DNA from: a virus
DNA: 34,178 bases
Strand: one strand, 5' to 3'
IMG/VR virus record: IMGVR_UViG_3300022562_000769
Coordinates: 1 to 34,178 of that record
In this document: positions 8,496-16,786 of the stretch, piece after piece
Position numbering within the stretch: the first letter of the stretch is position 1
Layout: every line of letters begins with the position of its first letter
Notes under the pieces: generated by a model
Databases searched by the model: none
The model's input: the letters and a program-made list of their open reading frames with translations, nothing else
Told to the model about the DNA's origin: nothing
Position numbers and translations under genes: made by a program

Positions 8496-9393
8496 TCCAC
8501 AAGAGAAAAAACCCATAGATGAAATAGAAAACTGGAACTTAGACAGGTCAGTTACGCCTTATACTATGGTAAGAGGGAATATGCAAAAAGCTGGGGGTTC
8601 TTGGTTTTATAGTACGGGGGATTTAAAGACTGATATTGCCTTAGGAAATATAACTAATTACTCCTTTGTACATAAATTTGGGAGAAATGCTAATGTGAGT
8701 ACATCCTTAGTTCCTGTTTGTGATAGCGGTGGATATCAAACACCAACATCAGCAGTATCATTAGAATTTGTATCTTCATCTGCTTCAGATGCTCTAAATT
8801 CAACAGGTATGCACGAACTTACTATTGAAGGATTAGATGCTAACTGGAATTTACAAACAGTTACTACAGCAGCTCACGCAACAAACGGAACTACCGCAGT
8901 CGCAGTTTCAGGTACTTGGTTAAGAGTTTTTAGAGCTTATGTATCTCAATCAGGAGCTTATGCTAATGTAGTTACTCCAACTCCATCACACATAGGAACA
9001 ATTACAATAAGAGTAGCATCAGCGGGGGCTACTTATGCAACTATCCCTACTTTAGATACTAATTTTGGTGGGGGGCAATCCTTGATAGGTTGGTATACAG
9101 TCCCAGCAGGCTACACAGCCTACTTACTTTCAGAGGTTTATTCCTCCGATGTAGCAACTAATAAAACCACCAACTTTTATTTAATGAAAAGAGAAAATGC
9201 TAACGATACAACATCATCTTATACAGGAACACTCAGAGTCCAGCAAGCAATTATTGGAACAGATGGTACTCACAGCTACGAGCATCAATCACTAGAGTCA
9301 TTTCCTCAGTACACAGACTTTGGATTTATGGCGTTAGCCTCTGCAGCAACGGACGCTTCAGTAGAGTTTGAAATATTACTTGTTGCAAATTAA
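8476..9393 (+). CDS. Virion structural protein (beta-rich, head or tail accessory)
   Basis: A 305-residue, beta-rich, small-residue-rich protein. It contains an HELTIEGLDANWN stretch (about 114-126), a TWLRVFRAYV stretch (about 147-156), an IGTITIRVASAG stretch and a WYTVPAGYTAYLL stretch. This pattern is familiar from uncharacterised virion proteins of marine and freshwater phages, usually annotated only as structural. No enzymatic motif is seen. A head-fibre or decoration role is an inference. It ends just at the promoter of the glycan island. Confidence 0.65.
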   Translation: MSGTTGSPQEKKPIDEIENWNLDRSVTPYTMVRGNMQKAGGSWFYSTGDLKTDIALGNITNYSFVHKFGRNANVSTSLVPVCDSGGYQTPTSAVSLEFVSSSASDALNSTGMHELTIEGLDANWNLQTVTTAAHATNGTTAVAVSGTWLRVFRAYVSQSGAYANVVTPTPSHIGTITIRVASAGATYATIPTLDTNFGGGQSLIGWYTVPAGYTAYLLSEVYSSDVATNKTTNFYLMKRENANDTTSSYTGTLRVQQAIIGTDGTHSYEHQSLESFPQYTDFGFMALASAATDASVEFEILLVAN

Positions 9394-9408
9394 AAAATGT
9401 GCTATAAT
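9380..9408 (+). promoter_or_regulatory. Promoter of the glycan island (extended -10)
   Basis: TTGTTG at 9380-9385, 17 bases of spacing, and TATAAT at 9403-9408 preceded by TGC, giving an extended -10. It lies across the end of the virion gene and 30 bases before the first glycan gene at 9438. Together with the terminator at 18932-18960 it frames the island as one transcription unit. Confidence 0.7.
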
Positions 9409-9437
9409 AGTATTAATATAATTAAACTAAATTCAAA

Positions 9438-10199
9438 ATGAAGAATTTAATAATAGGACAAGGAGAGATTGGAAAATCACTCTATGAAGTCCTAAGTAAA
9501 GCTCACGAAACTTATATAAGAGATAAAGAAGATTTACAGATAGACGGGATAGAAGTTCTCAATATCTGCTACCCTTATCATAAAGATTTCGTTAAAACAA
9601 CTAAGGCATACATAAAACAGTACAAACCTAAAGTTGTAATAATTCACTCAACAGTAAAACCTGGCACAACTAAACAGTGCGGGGATTTGTGTGTCCATTC
9701 ACCAGCACACGGAAAACATCCTAATTTACAGGAGGGGATTTTAACTTTTGTAAAATATATAGGAGGAGAGGATGTTTACTCTGTATTTTTAGCTGATAAG
9801 TTTTTAAAGGAAGCAGGTATTGATACTCAAGTAGTAGCTAACTCAAAGACTTCTGAGTTATCAAAGATTTTCTGCACTTCATACTATGGTTGGAATATAA
9901 TATTTATGAAAGAAATGGCAAAAATATGCAAGAAAGAAGGAGTCTCATTTAAAGAGGTATATTATGACTGGAATGTATTTTATAACGAAGGATATGCTAA
10001 ATTAGGCATGGAACAATTCAGAAGACCAGTATTAGAACCTATGAATAAGGGGCGAACAGGCGGACATTGTGTAGTAGAAAATAGTTATTTATATAGTTCA
10101 TTTTTAACAGATACCTTAAGGGCAAAGAATCTTGAATATGAGAAGGAGGCACAAGATGAAGAGAAAAATACCAGAAATTCAAAGACATCTAATAGGTAG
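9438..10199 (+). CDS. Short nucleotide-sugar 6-dehydrogenase-like protein
   Basis: A 253-residue protein of the UDP-glucose/UDP-ManNAc dehydrogenase type. It has an N-terminal Rossmann loop GQGEIG (7-12), an IIHSTVKPGTT motif (about 68-78), a conserved VHSPAHGKHP stretch and the central helical domain. Near residues 210-214 it has TGGHC, the GGHC form of the catalytic-cysteine motif. Full-length relatives have about 400-440 residues with a separate C-terminal UDP-binding domain; here that domain is missing. Short versions of this family occur in phages. It would oxidise the C6 alcohol to an acid using NAD, but activity without the third domain is uncertain. Confidence 0.75.
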   Translation: MKNLIIGQGEIGKSLYEVLSKAHETYIRDKEDLQIDGIEVLNICYPYHKDFVKTTKAYIKQYKPKVVIIHSTVKPGTTKQCGDLCVHSPAHGKHPNLQEGILTFVKYIGGEDVYSVFLADKFLKEAGIDTQVVANSKTSELSKIFCTSYYGWNIIFMKEMAKICKKEGVSFKEVYYDWNVFYNEGYAKLGMEQFRRPVLEPMNKGRTGGHCVVENSYLYSSFLTDTLRAKNLEYEKEAQDEEKNTRNSKTSNR

Positions 10200-10548
10200 T
10201 AATCCTATTATTCACGAGTACACTTGGATTGGCGACAAAGTTACAATCGGTGATAATGTCAAAATCCAAGCATTTGCTTTCATTCCAAACGGAGTAATGA
10301 TACACAACGATGTATTCATCGGTCCACACGTTTGTTTTACAAACGACAAACACCCACCGTCTGGGGGTAAGCACTGGGCTTTTACCGTAGTAGAGGATGG
10401 TGCTGTAATCGGTGCTAACGCTACAATCATATGCGGTGTAAGGATAGGTAAAAATGCCGTAGTCGGTGCTGGTTCAGTAGTAACCAAAGACGTGCCTGAA
10501 GGTATCACAGTAATAGGCAATCCTGCCAAGCCCTTAGCGGGGGGTTAA
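10156..10548 (+). CDS. Hexapeptide-repeat sugar N-acetyltransferase (WlbB/WbpD-like)
   Basis: A 130-residue left-handed beta-helix protein with repeated [I/V]GxxxxI turns (IGDKVTIGDNVKI, IGANATI, IGKNAVVGAGSVV) and a CFTNDKHP loop at 60-67, typical of acetyl-CoA-dependent sugar amine acetyltransferases. The start at 10156 is preferred because AGAAGGAGG lies just upstream; an in-frame ATG at 10132 has no such site. It overlaps the dehydrogenase end by 44 bases. A second acetyltransferase of the same class lies at 13184, so the two may acetylate different amino sugars or different positions. Confidence 0.85.
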   Translation: MKRKIPEIQRHLIGSNPIIHEYTWIGDKVTIGDNVKIQAFAFIPNGVMIHNDVFIGPHVCFTNDKHPPSGGKHWAFTVVEDGAVIGANATIICGVRIGKNAVVGAGSVVTKDVPEGITVIGNPAKPLAGG

Positions 10549-10563
10549 ACCCGCTTTAATTTT

Positions 10564-11397
10564 ATGAATATATTAGTAACAGGAGGAGCTGGATTTATCG
10601 GTTCACATTTATGTGAAAGGCTGGTAAAAGAAAATAATGTAACTTCACTTGATAATTATTTCACAGGCTCGGAAAAGAACCATATAGACGGAGTAAGGTA
10701 TATCAAAGGAGATACGAGGAACATAAGCGATATAAAGGAAGTCCCAGATATAATTTACCATTTAGGAGAATATTCAAGAGTAACAACAAGTTTTGAGGAT
10801 ATAAATTTAGTTCACCAGTTCAATATAGCAGGAACATTTGAAGTATTAGAATATTGCAGAAAGAATAAAGTAAGGTTGATATATGCAGGTTCAAGTACAA
10901 AATTCGGAGAATTTGAAAATATAGATACTCCTTATGTACATTTTAAGAAATCTAATACAGAATTAGTTAATAAATACGGAGAATGGTTTGGATTAGATTA
11001 TGCAATTACTTACTTTTATAACGTATATGGAGATAGAGAGATAAGTACAGGTAAATACTCAACACTTATAGGGATATTCAAAGAACAATATAAACAAGGA
11101 AAAAATTTAACAGTAGTATTACCAGGTACTCAGAAAAGAATATTTACCCATGTAGATGATATAGTATCAGGATTAATTTTAGTAGGAGAAAAAGGCAATG
11201 GGGATGGTTACTGTATAGGAGCTGATAAAGAATACTCTATCTTAGAGGTAGCAAAGATGTTTAAAAGTAGAATAGAGTTCATAAATAAAAAGAGAGGAGA
11301 TAGGCGAAATTCAAAAATCAATACAAACAAAACAAAACAATTAGGCTGGAAGCCATTAAAATCATTAGAAGACTATATAAATGATACCATTTTGTAA
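10564..11397 (+). CDS. NAD-dependent epimerase/dehydratase (extended SDR), second copy
   Basis: A 277-residue extended SDR with GGAGFIGSH at 7-15, a GSSTKFG segment (about 106-112) and a YxxxK pair at Y124/K128 (YVHFK). A RIFTHVDDIVSGL stretch follows, as in UDP-sugar epimerases. It is shorter than usual and its YGE..G..YAITYFYNVYG region matches the family's substrate-loop order. It is clearly diverged from the SDR at 7229, so the two are unlikely to be a recent duplication. Substrate is a nucleotide sugar, reaction not determined. It overlaps the aminotransferase start by 17 bases. Confidence 0.85.
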   Translation: MNILVTGGAGFIGSHLCERLVKENNVTSLDNYFTGSEKNHIDGVRYIKGDTRNISDIKEVPDIIYHLGEYSRVTTSFEDINLVHQFNIAGTFEVLEYCRKNKVRLIYAGSSTKFGEFENIDTPYVHFKKSNTELVNKYGEWFGLDYAITYFYNVYGDREISTGKYSTLIGIFKEQYKQGKNLTVVLPGTQKRIFTHVDDIVSGLILVGEKGNGDGYCIGADKEYSILEVAKMFKSRIEFINKKRGDRRNSKINTNKTKQLGWKPLKSLEDYINDTIL

Positions 11398-12397
11398 AAC
11401 AACATTAGGAAAAGAAGAAATAGAAGCAACCAAAAGAGTTATAGAATCTGGTTGGGTTGTTCAGGGAAGATTAACAGACCAATTTGAGAAAGAATTTGCT
11501 AAGTATGTAGGTTCTAAATATGCGGTATTTGTAGACTCAGGAACGGCAGCTTTAACATTATCTTTACAATATCTCAAGAATCAAATAGGAATTCAGAAAT
11601 ATATAGTACCTTCATTCACGTTCACAGCAACAGCAGAGGCAGTTTTAAACTCTGGTAACGAATTAGAGTTTGGAGATATAGATTTGAAGACTTTTTTATT
11701 AGATAACGATAGTCTATTGTCTGTTCCAGTTCATTTAGGAGGAAGACAATATAAAAACAACGCATTTATTTATGATTCAGCACACAGAATAGAAAAAAAC
11801 GGTTTCTCAGGCAGAAAATCATCTCATTTAACACTAGAATGCCACTCATTTTATGCAACAAAGAATATGTCTACTATTCAAGGGGGAATGATAGTTACTA
11901 ACGATAAAAAAGCTTATGAATGGTTAAAAAAAGCAAGAGACCACGGACTAGATATGACAACAGAACAGAGATATAAAGGTAAATATGCACAATATGATAT
12001 AGACTTTGTAGGATGGAGGTTTAAGTCAGATGATTTAAGAGCTGGAGTAGGGATAGAACAGCTCAAAAAACTCCCAAAGAACACGAGAAGGAGAGATGAG
12101 ATAGTAGAAATGTACAATAAAGGATTCGGATTAGATAGAAAAGGGAATCATCTTTATATAGTCTTAGTATCAGACCAAAAAGCATTCATGGAATACATGA
12201 TGGACAACGAAATTCAAACAGCAATAAACTACAGACCGCTTCACACCATGACAGGCTACGAAAAATACACAAAACATCTTCCAAATACAGAGTTTGTAGG
12301 CTCACACTGTGTATCATTGCCTTTATATCCAGGACTTACAAATAAAGAGGTAGAATTTATTATTAAAACAGCGAAAGCATCAGGAATGTTAATATGA
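11381..12397 (+). CDS. DegT/DnrJ/EryC1/StrS-type sugar aminotransferase
   Basis: A 338-residue PLP enzyme. The internal-aldimine lysine is K161 in SFYATKNMSTIQGG (157-169), the PLP-ring aspartate is in YDSAH (D132), and the N-terminal GTAAL loop and VPSFTFTATAEA stretch are as in the family. It transfers an amino group, usually from glutamate, to a keto-nucleotide-sugar. Next to a Gfo/Idh/MocA dehydrogenase and an acetyltransferase it matches the WbpE/WlbC step, which aminates a 3-keto UDP-GlcNAcA. The end overlaps the next ATG by four bases. Confidence 0.9.
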   Translation: MIPFCKTTLGKEEIEATKRVIESGWVVQGRLTDQFEKEFAKYVGSKYAVFVDSGTAALTLSLQYLKNQIGIQKYIVPSFTFTATAEAVLNSGNELEFGDIDLKTFLLDNDSLLSVPVHLGGRQYKNNAFIYDSAHRIEKNGFSGRKSSHLTLECHSFYATKNMSTIQGGMIVTNDKKAYEWLKKARDHGLDMTTEQRYKGKYAQYDIDFVGWRFKSDDLRAGVGIEQLKKLPKNTRRRDEIVEMYNKGFGLDRKGNHLYIVLVSDQKAFMEYMMDNEIQTAINYRPLHTMTGYEKYTKHLPNTEFVGSHCVSLPLYPGLTNKEVEFIIKTAKASGMLI

Positions 12398-13191
12398 GAT
12401 TTGCATTAATAGGTAATGGATTTATAGGCTCACGCCACATACAAGCTATTGAAAGGATAGGAGGTAAATTAGTATGGGTCTGTGATATAGACGAGTCAAA
12501 GAAAGTAGAAGGGTTGAACTTTACAAAAGATTATCGTGAAATTCCAATCAAGGATATAGATTATGCGATAATATGCACACCAAATCATTTACATTTTGAA
12601 ATGGCACAATATTTTAGAGGAGATGAAGTTGAAGTGTTATGTGAGAAGCCTCCAATAATAGACTCGGAAGATTTTAATGGTAGTTTCTATGATTTTAATG
12701 TTGTATTGCAACTGCATTACGCTAAAAAAGTTATGGAACTTAAAAAAACTATGAATGATAAGCCTAAGTTGATTGAAATGGACGTAAGAGTTTATAGAGA
12801 TAAAAGCTATTGGGAAGGATGGAAAGGCAAAGAGAATAAATCAGGTGGAATATTGTTTAATATAGGAGTTCATTACATAGATTTATTAATTTACTTATTT
12901 GGTAAGAATTTTAAAGTATTAAAGAAATCATACTCAAAGAACGAGGCAAGTGGAATAATAGAATTTGGCAATTCAATAGCAAAGTATCATTTTGAAATAA
13001 TGGATACAAATAAAGGTCAAACTAGGTCTTTAAAGATAAATGGAGATGAGATAGAACTTTCAAATAAAGACAATTTATCTTACGAGGATTTACACTTGGA
13101 TGTTTATAAGGCTATGCTAGAAGGGAATTGCAACCAGTTTAGCCAAACATTCACTTTAATTAAACTAATAGAAGATTTAAAAAATGTATAG
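12394..13191 (+). CDS. Gfo/Idh/MocA oxidoreductase (WlbA/WbpB-like 3-dehydrogenase)
   Basis: A 265-residue NAD-dependent oxidoreductase with the Rossmann loop GNGFIGSRH (7-15), the CEKPP motif (83-87) that carries the conserved lysine, and a GGILFNIGVHYIDLL segment (151-165) with the expected H160 and D163. It is shorter than the usual 310-350 residues, mostly in the C-terminal half. Coupled by ATGA to the aminotransferase and overlapping the acetyltransferase, it fits oxidation of C3 of UDP-GlcNAcA, the WlbA/WbpB reaction. Other sugar 3-oxidations are possible. Confidence 0.85.
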   Translation: MRFALIGNGFIGSRHIQAIERIGGKLVWVCDIDESKKVEGLNFTKDYREIPIKDIDYAIICTPNHLHFEMAQYFRGDEVEVLCEKPPIIDSEDFNGSFYDFNVVLQLHYAKKVMELKKTMNDKPKLIEMDVRVYRDKSYWEGWKGKENKSGGILFNIGVHYIDLLIYLFGKNFKVLKKSYSKNEASGIIEFGNSIAKYHFEIMDTNKGQTRSLKINGDEIELSNKDNLSYEDLHLDVYKAMLEGNCNQFSQTFTLIKLIEDLKNV

Positions 13192-13639
13192 TGTATCAAG
13201 CATAATAGAAAAAAATGCAACCATAGGAGACGGAACTCGTATATGGCATTTCACTCAAGTTTGTAAGAATGCAAGGATAGGAGTTGATTGTAGTGTTGGA
13301 AAAAACTCTTACATTGGAGAGAATGTGATGATAGGGGATAACGTCAAGATTGCAAATAATGTCAATATCTATGACGGAGCAATAATCAAGAATAATGTAT
13401 TTATAGGGAATGGAACTTGCTTCACAAATGTCAGAAAACCTCTTGCAGAACAAAAAGGCAAGAAGCTTAACACAATTATAGATAACGGAGTATCAATAGG
13501 TGCAAATTGCACAATAGTCGGAGGGATTACAATAGGAGCTAACTCTGTTATAGCAGATGGCTCTGTTGTTGTAAGGAATATCCCAGCAGGAGCTTGGGTA
13601 AATGGTAACCCTGGTCAAATAAAAATTAAAAGAGATTAA
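13184..13639 (+). CDS. Hexapeptide N-acetyltransferase, WbpD/WlbB type
   Basis: A 151-residue left-handed beta-helix enzyme. The N-terminal ATIGDGTRIWHFTQV stretch (12-26) and the CFTNVRKP loop (79-86) are hallmarks of WbpD/WlbB acetyltransferases. These transfer acetyl from CoA to the 3-amino group of UDP-2-acetamido-3-amino-glucuronate. It follows the aminotransferase and 3-dehydrogenase by overlapping starts, the same grouping as in bacterial wbp/wlb loci. It is only distantly like the other acetyltransferase at 10156, which lacks the IGDGTRIWHF segment. Confidence 0.9.
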   Translation: MYSVSSIIEKNATIGDGTRIWHFTQVCKNARIGVDCSVGKNSYIGENVMIGDNVKIANNVNIYDGAIIKNNVFIGNGTCFTNVRKPLAEQKGKKLNTIIDNGVSIGANCTIVGGITIGANSVIADGSVVVRNIPAGAWVNGNPGQIKIKRD

Positions 13640-13641
13640 AA

Positions 13642-15825
13642 ATGAAGTTTAGCTTTATAATGCCTTGCTATAATGATGGCAAGTACATAAAACAAGCGGT
13701 AGAGTCTATTTTAGACCAAGATGTTGAGAATATTGAAGTTATCTTAATAGATGACGGCTCAACAGATAATTCAAAGCTTGTTATAAAACAATTAGAGGAA
13801 CAATACGACAAAGTAAAAGCTATTTACTTTGATAAAAACCAAGGAGCTTGTGTAGCAAGAAACGCTGGAGCTAAAATAGCAAAAGGGGAATATTATGTTC
13901 ACTTGCCAGCAGACTCAAGACTGTATCCTGGAATGGCTAGGATATGGTTAAATGCTTTTGAGGATAATCCTGATTATGATTTTGTCTATGGGGGGTATAG
14001 GTTCACTGATGATGATTTTAATGAACTTGCAGGAATGGATTATTTCTTTGAACCTTTTGACCCTTATTTACTTGAAGTTACAAACTACATAGACGGCTCA
14101 TTTCCTATAAAAGCTACTACTTACTGGGAAACAGCTAAAAAGATGGGAATGAAAGACGGATTATGGGATAAGAATATTAAGAGTTTGCAAGACTGGGATT
14201 TTTGGTTATCAGTAGTCAAAAATGGAGGAAAAGGATTTTACATAAGAGATATATTTTTTGAAACAGTTATCCCGCATAAAGGAGGATTAAGTTTTGACTC
14301 AGCTCAAAATTGGGTTGAAAGAACAAATCAGATTAAAGAAAAGCACAAGATATCAAAAAGAGATATTTGTGTTGCTTCAGTGGGAGCTAACTGGCATGCA
14401 ATCAATATTGCCAAAATGCTAGGAGCTGATTATAAACAGATGCCTTCATTTAAGCCTCATGAATACCAGTCAATTTATGTTATAGGTTTTTATCCAGAGT
14501 TTGCATCTCATCAAGATAAAATGTTCTTAAATAACATAGACAAGCCTGAACTTGGTAAGACTCCTGCTAAGAAAGTAGTTCATTTGGTAGGTTCAGATGT
14601 ATGGCAGTTATATCATGTCTCAACAATGAGTCTTAAGGTGTGGAGAGAATATTTTAAAAATTCAATAGATACTTTATTGTGTGAGAGTGATTTTATTAAG
14701 AATGAACTTGAGGAGTTAGGAATTAAGAACGCACAGATAGTCCCTATACCACCAAAGACACTTTACAATGTAATGCCTCTACCTAAGAAATTCACAGTAG
14801 CAGTTTATCAACCCTATGTTAATGCAGAATTCTATAATCCAGGAGCTATGGAAGAAATAGCAAAAGCTTGCCCTGATATAGACTTTAAATTCTTTGGCAA
14901 TCCAACGAGAGTAGGTAAAAGGAAATTAAAAAAAATTAAAGACGAAAAAGGACAAGACGGAGTGGTGTGGGATTATGAAGAAGGAGATGACACAAATATT
15001 GAGGATATGGGCTACATCGATGACATGGAAAGCTTTATTAAAAATTGTTCAGCAATCATAAGATTTCCTCAACATGATGGACTTCCATTGGGAGTGCTTG
15101 AATTCCTTACAGCTGGTCGGTATGCAGTAACCTCAGTGCCTATTAAACACGCAAAATGCCTTCCTATAAGCAAGTTTAACATAAAGTCGGTAGTAGATAG
15201 CCTAAACGAGTTAAAAACCATTACAGAGCCAAATAAAGAGGCTTCTAAATATTGGAGAAAAGAACTTGACCACGATAAATATGTAAAAACAATGAAAAAT
15301 ATTTGCGGTTATGACCCTAAGAAATACTGGGATAAAAGAGCTTTATCTTGGGATGTTCAGGCAACAGATGAGCCGTGGGATTCAGAGGAAGTAAAAAAAA
15401 TGATAGATAAACTCCCAGAGAAGCCTCAATCAGTATTAGATATGGGGTGTGGTAATGGTAAATGGTTTCCATTACTCTCACAATTTGGAGAATACGAAGG
15501 CTTTGATATAGCAAAGAAACTTGTAGACATAGCAAAGAAAAAATACCCCAAAGGAAAGTTCAAAGTTGGTAAGGTTGAAACATACAAAGCAGATAAAAAG
15601 TTTGATTTAGCATTCTCATATACAACCTTAGAACACATAGTTGATGCAGACTTTCCAAAAGCAGTAAAGAATATTAAGAAGTTAGCAAACTATTTACTAC
15701 TCATAGAACCAGAAGGGTTCACTTCAAGATATTACTGCCATAATCACGATTATTCAAAACACTTTAAGGTCATTGGAGAAGTTAAATTACAAGATAAAGT
15801 TATAAAATTATGCGACCTAAGATAA
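13642..15825 (+). CDS. GT2 / GT-B glycosyltransferase / methyltransferase fusion
   Basis: A 727-residue protein of three parts. Residues 1 to about 235 form a GT2 (GT-A) glycosyltransferase with MPCYNDGKYI, DDGS at 37-40 and a PADS at 89-92 where DxD is usual. Residues about 240-545 look like a GT-B (GT4-like) transferase, with HLVGSDVW near 313 and a HDGLPLGVLEFLTAG segment near 477-491. Residues about 555-727 are a class I SAM methyltransferase with YWDKRA, the SAM loop VLDMGCGNG near 598 and an LEHI motif. It would add two sugars and cap or methylate the product. It overlaps the next gene by 16 bases. Confidence 0.85.
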   Translation: MKFSFIMPCYNDGKYIKQAVESILDQDVENIEVILIDDGSTDNSKLVIKQLEEQYDKVKAIYFDKNQGACVARNAGAKIAKGEYYVHLPADSRLYPGMARIWLNAFEDNPDYDFVYGGYRFTDDDFNELAGMDYFFEPFDPYLLEVTNYIDGSFPIKATTYWETAKKMGMKDGLWDKNIKSLQDWDFWLSVVKNGGKGFYIRDIFFETVIPHKGGLSFDSAQNWVERTNQIKEKHKISKRDICVASVGANWHAINIAKMLGADYKQMPSFKPHEYQSIYVIGFYPEFASHQDKMFLNNIDKPELGKTPAKKVVHLVGSDVWQLYHVSTMSLKVWREYFKNSIDTLLCESDFIKNELEELGIKNAQIVPIPPKTLYNVMPLPKKFTVAVYQPYVNAEFYNPGAMEEIAKACPDIDFKFFGNPTRVGKRKLKKIKDEKGQDGVVWDYEEGDDTNIEDMGYIDDMESFIKNCSAIIRFPQHDGLPLGVLEFLTAGRYAVTSVPIKHAKCLPISKFNIKSVVDSLNELKTITEPNKEASKYWRKELDHDKYVKTMKNICGYDPKKYWDKRALSWDVQATDEPWDSEEVKKMIDKLPEKPQSVLDMGCGNGKWFPLLSQFGEYEGFDIAKKLVDIAKKKYPKGKFKVGKVETYKADKKFDLAFSYTTLEHIVDADFPKAVKNIKKLANYLLLIEPEGFTSRYYCHNHDYSKHFKVIGEVKLQDKVIKLCDLR

Positions 15826-16598
15826 GCGTAGTAATGCCTGTTTATAACAGGGCTTACTGCATACAAGACGCTATACGTTCAATGATAGACCAGCACTTTA
15901 AAGAATGGGAGCTTATTATTGTAGATGATGGTTCAGACGATAAAGACAAACTGATAAGAGTTATTCAAAGCTTTAATGATGATAGGATAAGATTCGTTCC
16001 ACTAGAACATACAGGGCATATCTCAACTGTAAGAAATGCAGGTAATAAGGAAGCCAAAGCAGATTATATAGTGGTTCATGATTCAGATGACATGGCTTTC
16101 CCTAATAGACTTCATGAGATATATAAAACATTCAAAGAAACAAATGCAGATGTTGTTTATCATGGAATGTACACAAGAATGCATGACCAAGAACACAATG
16201 CAGTAGCAAGAGGATGGAAACCTGCAGAGAAGTTTGATAAAGACAGACTTTTAAACGAACAATATATACCAGGACAAGTAGCTTACAAAAAAGAGGCTAT
16301 ATTAAAACATCCCTATGACGAAAGAATACAAGTATGCGATGATTGGCAAATGCTTTTAGAATTAGCCTTAAATAATTATAAATTTTACCCAATAGATAAA
16401 GACTTATACGAATATGTCTATCTTGAGGATAGTGCAAATGTAAGTGGTGAAATTAGTGGAAAGCGTAAATCTGATACTGAAATAATAATTAATATTCTAA
16501 AAGATAAGTATAAAATAAATGCTACCGCCAGGATGGAATCTCATAAACTATTGCCAGGAGAAAATCAAGGCATAGCAGAAAGCTTTAGACAAAAATGA
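15810..16598 (+). CDS. Family 2 glycosyltransferase
   Basis: A 262-residue GT-A enzyme with VVMPVYNRAYC at 7-17, DDGS at 39-42 and an intact metal-binding DSDD at 91-94. A PGQVAYKKEA stretch and a DDWQMLLELAL acceptor-side stretch follow, typical of GT2 inverting transferases. It transfers a sugar from a nucleotide donor to a glycan or protein; donor unknown. It overlaps the fusion gene before it and the small gene after it, so it is co-translated within the island. Confidence 0.9.
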   Translation: MRPKISVVMPVYNRAYCIQDAIRSMIDQHFKEWELIIVDDGSDDKDKLIRVIQSFNDDRIRFVPLEHTGHISTVRNAGNKEAKADYIVVHDSDDMAFPNRLHEIYKTFKETNADVVYHGMYTRMHDQEHNAVARGWKPAEKFDKDRLLNEQYIPGQVAYKKEAILKHPYDERIQVCDDWQMLLELALNNYKFYPIDKDLYEYVYLEDSANVSGEISGKRKSDTEIIINILKDKYKINATARMESHKLLPGENQGIAESFRQK

Positions 16599-16786
16599 TT
16601 AGATACAAACCACACACACAAATATTATTCTTTTCAAATGGAGCAAGAAGACCTATAAATAACATAATCATGGTAGAAAGAGGTCAATGGTTTCATTTAT
16701 ACGAAGAAAACGGCACAGAATGGATTGTAAATCCTGATAATGTACTATGTGTAAAAGTATTAAAACCATCTAAAATAAATGAGTAA
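16595..16786 (+). CDS. Small hypothetical protein within the glycan island
   Basis: A 63-residue beta-rich protein overlapping the glycosyltransferase by ATGA and the epimerase by eight bases. It carries an ILFFSNGARRPINNI stretch and a WFHLYEENGTEWIVNP stretch. No family is recognised. The compact SH3-like or PilZ-like pattern of alternating strands is only a guess. Tight coupling on both sides argues that it is translated. Confidence 0.55.
   Translation: MIRYKPHTQILFFSNGARRPINNIIMVERGQWFHLYEENGTEWIVNPDNVLCVKVLKPSKINE

Noticed and set aside
10132-10155. Earlier start for the acetyltransferase at 10132
   Set aside because: The eight extra residues are basic and unlike the family, while an AGGAGG sits at the right distance from ATG 10156.
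7229-11397. The two SDR genes as a recent duplication
   Set aside because: They share only the family motifs; their active-site regions and lengths differ, and there is no nucleotide-level similarity beyond the NAD-binding loop.
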